Below are positions 7,591 through 17,295 of a stretch of 64,000 nucleotides of DNA, one piece after another. Position 1 is the stretch's first letter. Each line of letters starts with the position of its first letter. A model generated the notes under the pieces. It was given only the letters and a program-made list of their open reading frames with translations. It was not told the origin of the DNA and searched no databases. Source of the stretch: Paenibacillus beijingensis (GTDB taxonomy: Bacteria; Bacillota; Bacilli; Paenibacillales; Paenibacillaceae); the NCBI RefSeq assembly GCF_000961095.1, contig NZ_CP011058.1, positions 2,306,001 to 2,370,000 on the forward strand, read 5' to 3'. A program made the translations under genes and the position numbers.

Positions 7591-7796
7591 GCGGCCTCTC
7601 CCGGCCTCATGCGGTTTATGGTTAAGAGCCTTGGCAACACAAGCTGAGGCTTCTTTGCGTGTTTAAGACGACGTCGTTTCCGAACAAGGGGGGCCGTTCC
7701 CGGCCTGTGGCAGACCGCCGGGGCATGGACGCGGAAGGGAAGGAACGGGCGTCAAAGCGAGTGTTTCATGGGAATAGAAAAGAGGTGCCGCAGACG

Positions 7797-10700
7797 TTGA
7801 AAGCGTTACTAGAGGCTTTTGCCGCGGATTCGGATTTTCAGTCGGTCGTTACCGGTATCCGCAACGGAATGAAAGAGCAGTTAATATCGGGTCTTGCGGG
7901 CTCTTCCCGCCAAGTGATGATGGCTGCGGTAAGAGGGCAGCTGGAGCGGCCGATGCTTGTGGTCACCCACAATATGTTCGCGGCCCAGAAGATCGCCGAA
8001 GACCTGCAGGAATGTTTGCCGGAAGGCGACGTCATGCTTTATCCCGCCAACGAATTGGTGGCAGCCGAAGCGGCGATCTCGAGCCCCGAGACGCTCGCGC
8101 AGCGCATGGATGTGCTGATCCGGCTGTCGCAAGGGTTTCGCGGGATTGTTGTCGTGCCGTTCTCCGGCGTCCGCAGGTATTTGCCCGTGCGCGGCGTCAT
8201 GGCGGAAGCGCAAATCGAGCTAAACGTCGGCGATACGCTGCCGATGGAACAATTTCTGCGGCGGATGAACGGGCTCGGTTATGTGCGGGCGGACCGCGTT
8301 GAGAACAAGGGCGAGATGAGCGTCCGCGGCGGGATCGCGGATTTCTATCCGCTAACGGTTCCGTATGCGCTGCGGATCGAGTGGTTCGACGACGAGATCG
8401 ATTCCATCCGCACGTTCGATCCGGCCGACCAGCGCTCGATCGATAAGCTGCAGTCGTATGTCGTTCCGCCGTGTCAGGAAATCGTCGCCGACGAGCGCCG
8501 GTATGCGAATGCGGCACAGCATGCGTCCGAGCTTCTGGAAGCTCAGCTCGAGAAGATGAGCGACCGCGCGGCCAAAGACCGGCTGCGGAGCGAGATCGGG
8601 TCGGAGCTGGAGAAGCTGCGGCAGCACATTCATTTTTCAGAAATTTATAAATATATCGCATTGCTGTACCCCGAACGCCAGACGCTGCTCGATTATATGC
8701 CGGCGGACACGCTGCTCGTGTTCGACGAGCCGACGCGCCTGATCGAGACGGCGCGCCAGCTCGAGCGGGACGAGGCGGAATGGGCGACGCATCAGCTGGG
8801 GAGTGGCAAGACGCTGCCCGGCTTCAAGGTGGCCCGGGACAGCGAGGAGATTTTGCACCACCGCCCGTTTCCTTCTTTGTTCCTCTCCTTGTTTCTGAGG
8901 CAAATTCCGCATACGCAGCCGCAAAATATTTTGAACTTCATGTGCCGCGGCATGCAAAATTTCCACGGACAGATGAATGTGTTGAAAGCGGAGATGGAGC
9001 GCTGGAAAAAGGCCGGGGCGAATGTGATGATGCTTGCCGGCAACGCCGAGCGGATGGAGCGGATGCGGCGCGTGCTCGGCGATTACGGCATCGAGCCGCC
9101 GCAGCTGCTTGAAGGCAACCTGCAAAGCGGGTTCGAGCTGCCGTCGACCCATCTGGTCGTCATTACCGAGGGCGAAATGTTCTCGCAGAAGCAGCGCAAG
9201 GTGCGCCGGCTGGACAAAAAAATCGACAACGCCGAGCGGATCAAAAGCTATACCGAGCTGAAGGTGGGCGATTATGTCGTTCACCAGAACCACGGCATCG
9301 GCAAATATTTGGGCATTGGCACACTGGAAATCGGCGGCATTCATAAGGATTATATGCACATTATGTACGCGGCCGGAGATAAGCTGTCGGTTCCGATCGA
9401 ACAGATCGACATGATTCAGAAATATGTCGGCTCGGAAGAGAAAGAACCGAAAGTATACAAGCTGGGCGGCAGCGAATGGACACGCGTCAAAAATAAAGTG
9501 CGCAGCTCCGTCCAGGACATTGCCGACGACCTGATCAAGCTATACGCCGAGCGTCAGGCTGCCGAGGGATACGGCTTCGGCAAGGACACGCCGTATCAGC
9601 AGGAGTTCGAGGCGATGTTTCCTTACGACGAGACGCGCGACCAGCTGCGGGCGATCGAAGAGATCAAGAAGGACATGGAGACGGCTCGTCCGATGGACCG
9701 GCTGCTGTGCGGCGATGTGGGCTATGGCAAGACGGAGGTGGCGGTGCGCGCCGCATTCAAGGCGGCGATCGAGGGCAAGCAGGTCGCGATTCTCGTTCCG
9801 ACGACGATTCTCGCGCAGCAGCATTACGAGACGTTCCGCGAGCGTTTCGCCGAATATCCGTTCAACATTCAAGTGCTCAGCCGCTTCCGTTCGCGCAAGG
9901 AGCAGAACGAGACGATGAAGGGGCTGAAGACGGGCGCCGTCGATGTCGTCATCGGCACGCACCGGCTTTTGTCGCAGGACGTTATTTTCAAGGATTTGGG
10001 TCTGCTCATCGTCGACGAAGAGCAGCGCTTCGGCGTATCCCACAAGGAGAAGCTGAAAAAGCTGAAGGCGAACGTGGACGTGCTGACGCTGACGGCGACG
10101 CCGATCCCGCGGACGCTCCATATGTCGATGCTCGGCGTGCGCGATTTGTCGGTCATCGAGACTCCGCCGGAAAACCGGTTTCCGGTACAGACCTACGTGG
10201 TAGAGTACAGTCCGGCGCTCGTGCGGGAAGCGATCGAGCGCGAGCTGGCGCGCGGAGGGCAGGTGTACTACCTGTACAACCGCGTGCAGGGCATTTACCA
10301 GATGGCTGAGCAAATTACGGCGCTCGTTCCGGATGCCAAGGTGGCGGTCGGCCACGGGCAGATGTCCGAGCAGGAGCTGGAAAAAACGATACTCGACTTC
10401 CTCGACGGGGAGTCGGACGTGCTCGTGAGCACGAGCATCATCGAGACGGGGGTGGACATCCCCAACGTCAATACGCTGATCGTGCATGACGCCGACAAGA
10501 TGGGCTTATCCCAGCTGTACCAGCTGCGCGGACGCGTCGGGCGCTCGAACCGGATCGCTTACGCCTATTTTACGTACCAGCGCGATAAAGTGCTGACGGA
10601 GGTGGCGGAGAAACGGCTGCAGTCGATCAAGGAGTTTACGGAGCTCGGCTCCGGCTTCAAGATCGCGATGCGCGATCTGGCGATCCGCGGGGCCGGCAAT

Positions 10701-11432
10701 CTGCTCGGGGCGGAGCAGCACGGCTTCATCGCCTCGGTCGGCTTCGATCTGTACTCGCAGATGCTGGCTGATGAAATCGCCCGCCGCAAAACGGAAATGT
10801 ACGGCGCGGACAGCGTTCCCGAAAAGACGGTCCAGACGAGTATCGATTTGAGCCTGGACGCTTACTTACCGTCGGATTACATCTACGACAGCATTCAGAA
10901 AATCGAGATTTACAAAAAGGTGGCGACGATCCGTTCGCTCGAAGAAGCGGAGGATCTGCGCGAGGAGCTCGTCGACCGCTTCGGCGATTTGCCGCAGGCG
11001 GTCGAGACGCTGCTTGCGGTCGGGCGTCTGAAAGTATACGGAGCCGAATGCGGCATCGAGTCGGTCGGCGGCAAAGGCGACGACTGGTCGTTCAAGCTTG
11101 CGCCCGGCGAAGCGGCGCGCACCGACACGAAGAAGGTCGATCTGCTCTGTCTCGAGTTCGAAAACCGCTTCAAACGAAATCCGACAAAAGATGCGCAGCC
11201 GGAGCTTCAGCTTCGCGGCAGAGGGCTTACGGCCGAGCAGAAGCTGGAGCTGACCGAGCGTTTCCTGCAGCGGTACCGGGAAGCGGTCTCCCCCCGCGCC
11301 AAAGCGAAGGAGGGGAAATCACCCGGGCCCGCTGCGGAAACGGATGAAGCCGCGGGCGGGGCGGAGCGTGCGCAGCCTGCGGACCGGACGGGAAGACGAG
11401 GCCGCGAAGATATGGAAAATGTGGCACCATAG
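7797..11432 (+). CDS. mfd: Transcription-repair coupling factor Mfd
   Basis: Mfd removes RNA polymerase stalled at lesions and recruits UvrA. It has an N-terminal UvrB-like module, an RNAP-interacting CarD-like domain (GDYVVHQNHGIGKYLG), RecG-like helicase motifs (GDVGYGKTEV; VDEEQRFG; LTATPIPRTL), and a C-terminal TRCF domain. The TTG at 7797 aligns best with known starts and follows AGAGGTG. The frame stays open to 7659, so a longer N-terminus (GTG 7659, ATG 7725 or 7769) cannot be excluded. The last ~50 residues are a low-complexity A/G/R/E tail. Length is 1211 residues. Confidence 0.95.
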   Translation: MKALLEAFAADSDFQSVVTGIRNGMKEQLISGLAGSSRQVMMAAVRGQLERPMLVVTHNMFAAQKIAEDLQECLPEGDVMLYPANELVAAEAAISSPETLAQRMDVLIRLSQGFRGIVVVPFSGVRRYLPVRGVMAEAQIELNVGDTLPMEQFLRRMNGLGYVRADRVENKGEMSVRGGIADFYPLTVPYALRIEWFDDEIDSIRTFDPADQRSIDKLQSYVVPPCQEIVADERRYANAAQHASELLEAQLEKMSDRAAKDRLRSEIGSELEKLRQHIHFSEIYKYIALLYPERQTLLDYMPADTLLVFDEPTRLIETARQLERDEAEWATHQLGSGKTLPGFKVARDSEEILHHRPFPSLFLSLFLRQIPHTQPQNILNFMCRGMQNFHGQMNVLKAEMERWKKAGANVMMLAGNAERMERMRRVLGDYGIEPPQLLEGNLQSGFELPSTHLVVITEGEMFSQKQRKVRRLDKKIDNAERIKSYTELKVGDYVVHQNHGIGKYLGIGTLEIGGIHKDYMHIMYAAGDKLSVPIEQIDMIQKYVGSEEKEPKVYKLGGSEWTRVKNKVRSSVQDIADDLIKLYAERQAAEGYGFGKDTPYQQEFEAMFPYDETRDQLRAIEEIKKDMETARPMDRLLCGDVGYGKTEVAVRAAFKAAIEGKQVAILVPTTILAQQHYETFRERFAEYPFNIQVLSRFRSRKEQNETMKGLKTGAVDVVIGTHRLLSQDVIFKDLGLLIVDEEQRFGVSHKEKLKKLKANVDVLTLTATPIPRTLHMSMLGVRDLSVIETPPENRFPVQTYVVEYSPALVREAIERELARGGQVYYLYNRVQGIYQMAEQITALVPDAKVAVGHGQMSEQELEKTILDFLDGESDVLVSTSIIETGVDIPNVNTLIVHDADKMGLSQLYQLRGRVGRSNRIAYAYFTYQRDKVLTEVAEKRLQSIKEFTELGSGFKIAMRDLAIRGAGNLLGAEQHGFIASVGFDLYSQMLADEIARRKTEMYGADSVPEKTVQTSIDLSLDAYLPSDYIYDSIQKIEIYKKVATIRSLEEAEDLREELVDRFGDLPQAVETLLAVGRLKVYGAECGIESVGGKGDDWSFKLAPGEAARTDTKKVDLLCLEFENRFKRNPTKDAQPELQLRGRGLTAEQKLELTERFLQRYREAVSPRAKAKEGKSPGPAAETDEAAGGAERAQPADRTGRRGREDMENVAP

Positions 11433-11492
11433 CGAAGAACGAGATTTTTTACTGCACTAGAGCAATGTCAAAGAGCTGAAAGGGGACACACC

Positions 11493-12581
11493 ATGTTGCA
11501 TAATAAAGAGCGGTCCGTGTGGCGCGTAAGTCTGCTGCTGCTGCTGACCGCGGCTCTCATGCTGACGGCTGCGGCTTGCGGGAAGAAGGACGACAGCGCA
11601 GCTTTTTCGGGAGCTGGAAAAGGAACCGTCATCGCGACTTACAAAGACGGAGAAGTGACGGACAAGGAGTTTGACAATTTTCTGAACGTATTCGGATTGA
11701 TCAACGCCCAGTACGCGTCCGTCATTACGATTCCCCAATACAAGGACGAGCTGCTTAAGCAGTATATCGGCTATAAAATTTTGTACGACCGGGCTTCCGG
11801 CGACGCCAAGAAAAAAGCGAAAACAGAGGCGGACACGCAGTACAAATCGTTTGCGCAATCGACGGTAGGCGAGCAAACAGCAGCCGCCGCGATGAAAGCG
11901 AAAAATATTTCGGAGAGCGACGCGAAAGCGTTCTTTAATCTTGTGATGACGGTATCCGAGGGCATGAATGAAAAGGTGACCGACGACAAATTGAAGAAGC
12001 AGTTCGATAGCTCGAAGAATGATTTCACCGTCGTTACGGTGCGCCACGTTCTGGTTGCAATGAACGATGCGCAGACCGGCAAGGAATTGCGCAAGAAGGA
12101 AGCGGCGCTTGCACGAGCACAGGATGTGAAGAAGCTGCTTGCGGCGGATGATACCGAAGCGAACTGGAAGAAGATTGCAGCCGAATATTCCGACGATCCC
12201 GGCTCCAAGGAGCAGGGCGGCCAATATGCCGATCAGGCGGTGGGCAACTGGGTGGCGGCCTTCAAAAAGGCGGCTCTGGAACAAAAGGTCGGCGTGATCG
12301 GCGATCCGGTCGAGACCGAATACGGATACCATGTCATCAAGGTCGAGAAGCGCGAGCCCGTTACGTACGACAAGCTGTCCGAAAATCAAACGGGCGAGCT
12401 GAAAAACTCCGTCGTCAACAATGAGATGACGACATTTATGGAAAAAGAGCTGCCGACGCTCATTACGAAGCAGACGAAGTTTGCGGATGAGCAGCCGAAG
12501 TCCGGCGGAAACGGGACGGACGACAAGGCGAAAGAGGACGGCGGCTCAGCGGATAAGAAGGAAGACGGAAGCTCGAAATAA
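11493..12581 (+). CDS. Foldase lipoprotein, PrsA-like parvulin peptidyl-prolyl isomerase
   Basis: The 362-residue precursor has a basic start, a hydrophobic stretch and a lipobox ending at Cys29 (LTAAAC), so it is expected on the outer face of the membrane. A rotamase domain (about residues 175-290: VRHVLVAM, AAEYSDDPGSKEQGG, YGYHVIKVE) identifies it as a parvulin-type isomerase helping secreted proteins fold. The C-terminus is K/D/E/G-rich. B. subtilis has no prsA at this site. It has its own terminator. Confidence 0.88.
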   Translation: MLHNKERSVWRVSLLLLLTAALMLTAAACGKKDDSAAFSGAGKGTVIATYKDGEVTDKEFDNFLNVFGLINAQYASVITIPQYKDELLKQYIGYKILYDRASGDAKKKAKTEADTQYKSFAQSTVGEQTAAAAMKAKNISESDAKAFFNLVMTVSEGMNEKVTDDKLKKQFDSSKNDFTVVTVRHVLVAMNDAQTGKELRKKEAALARAQDVKKLLAADDTEANWKKIAAEYSDDPGSKEQGGQYADQAVGNWVAAFKKAALEQKVGVIGDPVETEYGYHVIKVEKREPVTYDKLSENQTGELKNSVVNNEMTTFMEKELPTLITKQTKFADEQPKSGGNGTDDKAKEDGGSADKKEDGSSK

Positions 12582-12616
12582 TCTCGGGCAGCGTCAAAGA
12601 ACGGCAAGTACGAAAC

Positions 12617-12652
12617 AAAAGGCACAGGGCGTGTTGCGCTCTGTGCCTTTTT
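12617..12652 (+). terminator. Terminator of the prsA-like gene
   Basis: AAAGGCACAG-type arms pair across a TGTTG loop (about 12618-12630 with 12636-12648), followed by five T. Confidence 0.8.
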
Positions 12653-12997
12653 GCTGTGTTAAGGCCGCAATATAGGTTCATGACAGAAAATCTGCCACAT
12701 TAAAACGTCATCTGAAGTTTAAAATTGGCGGCTCTGATCCATTTGATCATTGAAATGAATAATTACATCATAATTATGAAATACACGAACATTTTAGAAT
12801 AACCCTGTTTTTAAAAACAGGAATAATTATGCATTTATTTTTTTAAAGATATCATTAGCTAATGATATGATAAGGACTAATTTCCTTATTTTAATCATAT
12901 TATTCGATTGGATATGCAAGAAAAAGCGGGTTTTAGATCGTAATCTGTCGATGTTTGGAACGAGAGTAGATCGAAAGCACTGATTAATTTAAACATA
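12653..12997. other. AT-rich non-coding region with perfect palindromes upstream of urtA
   Basis: No gene is seen. The stretch is clearly poorer in GC than its surroundings. It holds two perfect palindromes: 18 bp at 12804-12821 (CCTGT...ACAGG) and 20 bp at 12849-12868 (ATATCATTAG and its complement). They could be operators or fold-back elements; their role is unknown. Confidence 0.6.
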
Positions 12998-13067
12998 TGT
13001 TTCCATTATTGACATCAAATAAGGGCGATACATATAATCTGAATGACGAACGTTATAAAACCTTACA
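12998..13067 (+). promoter_or_regulatory. urtA promoter with two GlnR/TnrA-like boxes
   Basis: A perfect consensus sigma-A promoter: TTGACA (13009-13014), 18 bases, TATAAT (13033-13038). Two sites match TGTNAN7TNACA with one mismatch each: 12998-13014 overlaps the -35, and 13051-13067 lies just past the expected start. A 9-bp inverted repeat (13046-13054 with 13073-13081) frames the second box in the leader. This predicts nitrogen control of the urea transporter by GlnR or TnrA. Confidence 0.65.
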
Positions 13068-13109
13068 TAAAAAACGTTCGTAAAAAGAGAGTCAGGGGTG
13101 TGTTATGAG

Positions 13110-14393
13110 ATGGGGAGAACGGAGAAGAAACCGGTTCGGCTGATGCTGTTGGTGTTTGCGGTCATCCTGGCGCTTGCGGGATGCGGCAAAGCAAATGAAC
13201 CTGCAGCGGGAACTACGGAAACAGGCGGGGAGAAGGCGGCGGAAGAGTCAGCTTCATCCGGCGATGCCGGCGGTGAAATCAAAGTAGGCGTTCTTCATTC
13301 GCTCAGCGGAACGATGGCGATCAGTGAAGTATCCGTTAAAGATGCCGAATTGATGGCGATCGACGAAATTAACGCCAAAGGCGGGGTGCTGGGCAAAAAG
13401 CTTGTGCCGGTCGTGGAGGACGGGGCTTCGGATTGGCCGACGTTCGCGGAGAAGGCGCGCAAGCTGCTGTCCGAAGACAAGGTGGCGACCGTGTTCGGAG
13501 GCTGGACCTCTTCCAGCCGCAAAGCGATGCTGCCGGTCTTTGAGGAGTTGAAAGGTTTGTTGTGGTATCCCGTTCAGTACGAAGGGCTGGAGACGTCCCC
13601 GTATATTTTCTATACCGGCGCGACGACGAACCAGCAGATCGTGCCCGCGGTATCGTGGCTGCTGGAAAACCGGGGCAAAAAGTTTTATTTGCTCGGCTCC
13701 GATTACGTATTCCCGCGCACGGCGAACAAAATTATTAAAGAGCAGCTGAAAGCCGAGGGCGGAGAAATGGCCGGCGAGGAATATACGCCGCTCGGCCATA
13801 CCGATTACAGCACCATCATTAGCAAAATCAAGGCGGCGAAGCCGGATGTCGTGTTCAACACGCTCAATGGCGACAGCAACGTAGCCTTTTTCAAACAGCT
13901 GAAGGACGCCGGCATTACGTCGAAAGATTTGACGACGCTCTCGGTATCGGTCGCGGAAGAGGAAATCCGCGGGATCGGGACGGACGTGCTGGCCGGCCAC
14001 CTGGCCGCCTGGAACTATTTCGAGACGACCGATACGGCGGCGAACAAAACGTTTTTGGACAATTACAAGAAAAAGTACGGCGCGGACCGTGTGACGGCCG
14101 ACCCGATTGAAGCGGGCTACACGGCGGTGTATCTGTGGGCGGCGGCCGTCGAGAAAGCCGGCTCCACCGATGTGGAGAAGGTGAAGGAAGCGGCGAAGGA
14201 GCTGGAGTGGGACGCACCGGAGGGCAAAGTGAAGATCGACGGCGCCACGCAGCATCTGTACAAGACGGCCCGGATCGGCGAGGTGCAGAGCGACGGGCAG
14301 TTCAAGGAATTGTGGAACTCGGGCGAAGCGCTCAAACCGGACCCGTACTTGAAATCGTATCCTTGGGCGGCCAGCTTAAGCTCGGGCAGCTAG
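13110..14393 (+). CDS. urtA: Urea ABC transporter, substrate-binding lipoprotein UrtA
   Basis: UrtA captures urea (or short amides) outside the cell for the UrtBCDE permease. The 427-residue precursor has a lipobox ending at Cys25 (LALAGC), a Ser/Gly/Glu linker, and a type I periplasmic-binding (LivJ-like) fold starting IKVGVLHSLSGTMA, with FGGWTSSSRK and WYPVQYEG typical of UrtA. The ATG at 13110 lies 9 bases after AGGGGTG; the GTG at 13098 is an alternative. Confidence 0.93.
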   Translation: MGRTEKKPVRLMLLVFAVILALAGCGKANEPAAGTTETGGEKAAEESASSGDAGGEIKVGVLHSLSGTMAISEVSVKDAELMAIDEINAKGGVLGKKLVPVVEDGASDWPTFAEKARKLLSEDKVATVFGGWTSSSRKAMLPVFEELKGLLWYPVQYEGLETSPYIFYTGATTNQQIVPAVSWLLENRGKKFYLLGSDYVFPRTANKIIKEQLKAEGGEMAGEEYTPLGHTDYSTIISKIKAAKPDVVFNTLNGDSNVAFFKQLKDAGITSKDLTTLSVSVAEEEIRGIGTDVLAGHLAAWNYFETTDTAANKTFLDNYKKKYGADRVTADPIEAGYTAVYLWAAAVEKAGSTDVEKVKEAAKELEWDAPEGKVKIDGATQHLYKTARIGEVQSDGQFKELWNSGEALKPDPYLKSYPWAASLSSGS

Positions 14394-14407
14394 AGGATCG
14401 GCCAACG

Positions 14408-14446
14408 CTTCAGGCGCCGGCAGCGGCAATCGCCCGGCGCCTGAAG
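14408..14446. other. Strong GC hairpin between urtA and urtB
   Basis: A perfect 13-bp stem (14408-14420 with 14434-14446) lies 15 bases after the urtA stop, with no T-run. In binding-protein-dependent transporter operons such hairpins often stabilise the upstream mRNA so that the binding protein is made in excess; this role is inferred. Confidence 0.6.
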
Positions 14447-14493
14447 GCGTGCTCAGGGCGCCAGACGCCCGATAGGGGAAAGAGGGTGATTGA

Positions 14494-15399
14494 ATGGACG
14501 TGTTCATGCTGCAGCTGTTCAACGGCGTAAGCGTCAGTTCGATTCTGCTGCTGATCGCGCTCGGTCTTGCCATTACATTCGGACTGATGAACGTCATTAA
14601 TATGGCCCATGGCGAGCTCATCATGATCGGGGCTTATGCGGCTTATGTGACGCAGAATCTGTTCCGCAATTATGCGCCGGCGTCGGTATTCGATTCGTAT
14701 TTTATCGCCGCGATTCCCGTCAGTTTCCTGGTCGCGTTTCTATTCGGGCTGCTGCTTGAAACCGTACTGATCCGGTTCATGTACGGGCGTCCGCTCGACA
14801 GCCTGCTCGCCACCTGGGGGGTGGGACTGGTGCTTCAGCAGCTCGCGCGCTCGATCTTCGGGGCGCCGAACGTAGGCGTAACGTCCCCGAAGTGGCTGGA
14901 CGGAGGCATGACGGTGGCAAGCGGCGTCGTGCTGCCTTACAAGCGGCTGTTCATTATCGGGCTCGTCATCGTCTGCCTGCTGGCTATGTACGTCTACATT
15001 TACCGCAGCAATGCCGGACGCCGGATGAGAGCGGTGATGCAGAACCGCGAGATGGCCGCGTGTCTGGGCATTTCCACCCGCCGCGTCGATGCCGTCACGT
15101 TCGCGATCGGCTCCGGCATCGCCGGCATCGCGGGCTGCGCCCTGACGCTGCTCGGTCCGATCGGACCGTCCATCGGAACCTATTATATCGTCGACGCGTT
15201 TATGGTCGTTGTGCTCGGAGGAGTCGGGAAGCTGGTCGGCACCGTATTCGGCGCGCTCGGGATCGGGCTGACGAATACGCTGTTCGAATTTTGGACGACG
15301 GCATCGCTGGGCAAAGTGCTTGTCTTTCTGTGCATTGTCGCCTTCCTGCAGTGGAGACCGAAAGGGTTTGTGGCGATGCGGACGCGTTCGCTGGATTAG
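14494..15399 (+). CDS. urtB: Urea ABC transporter permease UrtB
   Basis: A 301-residue LivH-type permease with about eight hydrophobic segments. The branched-chain permease landmarks are present: LALGLAITFGLMNVINMAHGE-like start (residues 20-40), the cytoplasmic loop RAVMQNREMAACLGI, and GGVGKLVGTVFGA. It pairs with UrtC to form the membrane channel for urea. The ATG at 14494 follows AGAGGGTG. Second gene of urtABCDE. Confidence 0.93.
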   Translation: MDVFMLQLFNGVSVSSILLLIALGLAITFGLMNVINMAHGELIMIGAYAAYVTQNLFRNYAPASVFDSYFIAAIPVSFLVAFLFGLLLETVLIRFMYGRPLDSLLATWGVGLVLQQLARSIFGAPNVGVTSPKWLDGGMTVASGVVLPYKRLFIIGLVIVCLLAMYVYIYRSNAGRRMRAVMQNREMAACLGISTRRVDAVTFAIGSGIAGIAGCALTLLGPIGPSIGTYYIVDAFMVVVLGGVGKLVGTVFGALGIGLTNTLFEFWTTASLGKVLVFLCIVAFLQWRPKGFVAMRTRSLD

Positions 15400-15418
15400 A
15401 TAAAGGGAGATGAGAAGA

Positions 15419-16534
15419 ATGCGAGCAGAGCGAAGCGGCGGATGGTTCACGCCGCGCACATTCCCGGTTCTGGTCGGTTATGCGGCTGCAGCGGCCGCCC
15501 TGTTCTCGGCGCCGCTCTACATCAGCGACTTCAGGCTGAACCTGCTGGCCAAGTTTCTGGCGTTCGCGATTGTGGCCGTCGGCCTGGACATGATTTGGGG
15601 CTACACCGGCATTTTAAGTCTGGGCCACGGCGTTTTTTTCGGACTGGGCGCTTACGCGATGGCGATGTACTTAAAGTTGGAAGCGAGCGGCGGCCGGCTG
15701 CCGGATTTCATGGACTGGAGCGGGATTACCGCGCTGCCGTGGTTTTGGAAGCCGTTCGGCAGCTTCGGCTTCGCCGTCATCATGGGCATTGCGATACCGG
15801 CGCTGCTAGCGCTCGTGCTCGGCTATTTTACGTTCCGCAACCGGATCCGCGGCGTTTATTTCACGATTTTGACGCAGGCGCTGGTTATCATTACCGTGAC
15901 GCTCATTACCGGGCAGCAGGCGTATACGGGCGGAACGAACGGTGTTACCGGGTACTCCAAGCTGCTCGGCTATTCGCTTTCTTCGCCGGAAACGAAGACC
16001 GCCCTTTATATGATTACCGCCGCCGCGCTGCTGATCACGCTGATCGTCTGCCGGCTGATCGTGAAGAGCCGGTTCGGGAAAGTGCTGCGCGCGATTCGCG
16101 ACGGCGAAAACCGGGTCCGGTTTATCGGATACAACCCGGCGCTGTACCAAATGGTCGTGTTTGCCGTCTCGGCCGGCTTTGCCGGGCTGGCGGGGATGCT
16201 GTTCGTCCTGCATGTCGGCATTATTTCGCCGTCGATGATGAGCATTGTCCCTTCAATCGAGATGGTGCTGTGGGTCGCCATCGGCGGCCGGGGCACGCTG
16301 TTCGGCGCGGCGCTCGGAGCGGTGCTGTTGAACTGGGCGAAGAGCGCGTTCAGCGAATCGTATCCCGATGCCTGGCTTTTCTTTATGGGCGCGCTGTTTG
16401 TGATTGTCGTCGTTTTTCTGCCTAAAGGGGTCGTGGGGCTGCTGCAGCTTCTGTTCCGGCGGCGAAAAAGCAAGGACGGACACGGACGCCGCGAGGCCGT
16501 TTATCCGGCGGAGAAGGAAGGTGCGGGCGCATGA
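15419..16534 (+). CDS. urtC: Urea ABC transporter permease UrtC
   Basis: A LivM-type permease of 371 residues. It has multiple membrane spans, WGYTGILSLGHGVFFGLGAY near residue 55, an RAIRDGENRVRFIGYN cytoplasmic loop, and a basic C-terminal tail. The ATG at 15419 is preferred because AGGGAG lies 9 bases upstream; the ATG at 15410 is too close to it. Its stop overlaps the urtD start (ATGA), indicating translational coupling. Confidence 0.93.
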   Translation: MRAERSGGWFTPRTFPVLVGYAAAAAALFSAPLYISDFRLNLLAKFLAFAIVAVGLDMIWGYTGILSLGHGVFFGLGAYAMAMYLKLEASGGRLPDFMDWSGITALPWFWKPFGSFGFAVIMGIAIPALLALVLGYFTFRNRIRGVYFTILTQALVIITVTLITGQQAYTGGTNGVTGYSKLLGYSLSSPETKTALYMITAAALLITLIVCRLIVKSRFGKVLRAIRDGENRVRFIGYNPALYQMVVFAVSAGFAGLAGMLFVLHVGIISPSMMSIVPSIEMVLWVAIGGRGTLFGAALGAVLLNWAKSAFSESYPDAWLFFMGALFVIVVVFLPKGVVGLLQLLFRRRKSKDGHGRREAVYPAEKEGAGA

Positions 16535-17295
16535 ACGATACGATTCTGAAGTGCGAGGACATTATGGTGGAGTTCGACGGCTTCAAGGCGGTGCAGGGGA
16601 TGAGCCTGACGCTGAAGAGAGGCGAGCTGCGCTTTCTGATCGGGCCGAACGGCGCGGGAAAAACGACGATGCTCGACGCCATCTGCGGCAAGGTGCGCCC
16701 GTCGGGCGGGAAAGTCATCTTTAAAGGGACGATCGATGTGACGCGCAAGAAGGAGCACCAGATTGCCGAAATGGGCATCGGCCGCAAGTTCCAGGCGCCC
16801 TCGATCTTCCCGACGCTGACGGTGGAGGAAAATCTGGAAATATCGGTGCGCCAGGACCGCGGCGTGCTGGCGACGTTATTCGCGCGCATGAAGCCGGAGC
16901 AGCGGGAGCGGATCGACGCCGGGCTTGCGATGATCGGCCTGCAGGACAAAGGAAGCTGGCGCGCGGGCAGTCTATCGCACGGGGAGAAGCAGTGGCTCGA
17001 AATCGGCATGATGCTGCTGCAGGAGCCGGAGATTCTGCTGCTCGACGAGCCGGTGGCGGGAATGACCGACCGCGAGACGGAAAAGACGGGCGCGCTGCTG
17101 CAGACGATCGCAAAGGACCGCTCGATCGTCGTTGTGGAGCACGATATGGAGTTCGTGCGCAATTTTGCGAGCAAGGTGACCGTGATGCATGAGGGGAAGC
17201 TGCTTACGGAAGGGACGATGGAGCAGGTGCAGCAGGACGACCGGGTGACGGAAGTGTATCTTGGACAAAGGCGGGATCGGCATGCTGACGGTTGA
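16531..17295 (+). CDS. urtD: Urea ABC transporter ATP-binding protein UrtD
   Basis: A LivG-type ATPase of 254 residues. Walker A is GPNGAGKTT (38-46), the ABC signature is LSHGEKQWLE, and Walker B is ILLLDEPVAGM, followed by the H-loop EHDMEFVR. SHGEKQWLE in place of SGG is typical of UrtD. It energises urea import together with UrtE. It overlaps urtC by 4 bases and urtE by 14. Confidence 0.93.
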   Translation: MNDTILKCEDIMVEFDGFKAVQGMSLTLKRGELRFLIGPNGAGKTTMLDAICGKVRPSGGKVIFKGTIDVTRKKEHQIAEMGIGRKFQAPSIFPTLTVEENLEISVRQDRGVLATLFARMKPEQRERIDAGLAMIGLQDKGSWRAGSLSHGEKQWLEIGMMLLQEPEILLLDEPVAGMTDRETEKTGALLQTIAKDRSIVVVEHDMEFVRNFASKVTVMHEGKLLTEGTMEQVQQDDRVTEVYLGQRRDRHADG

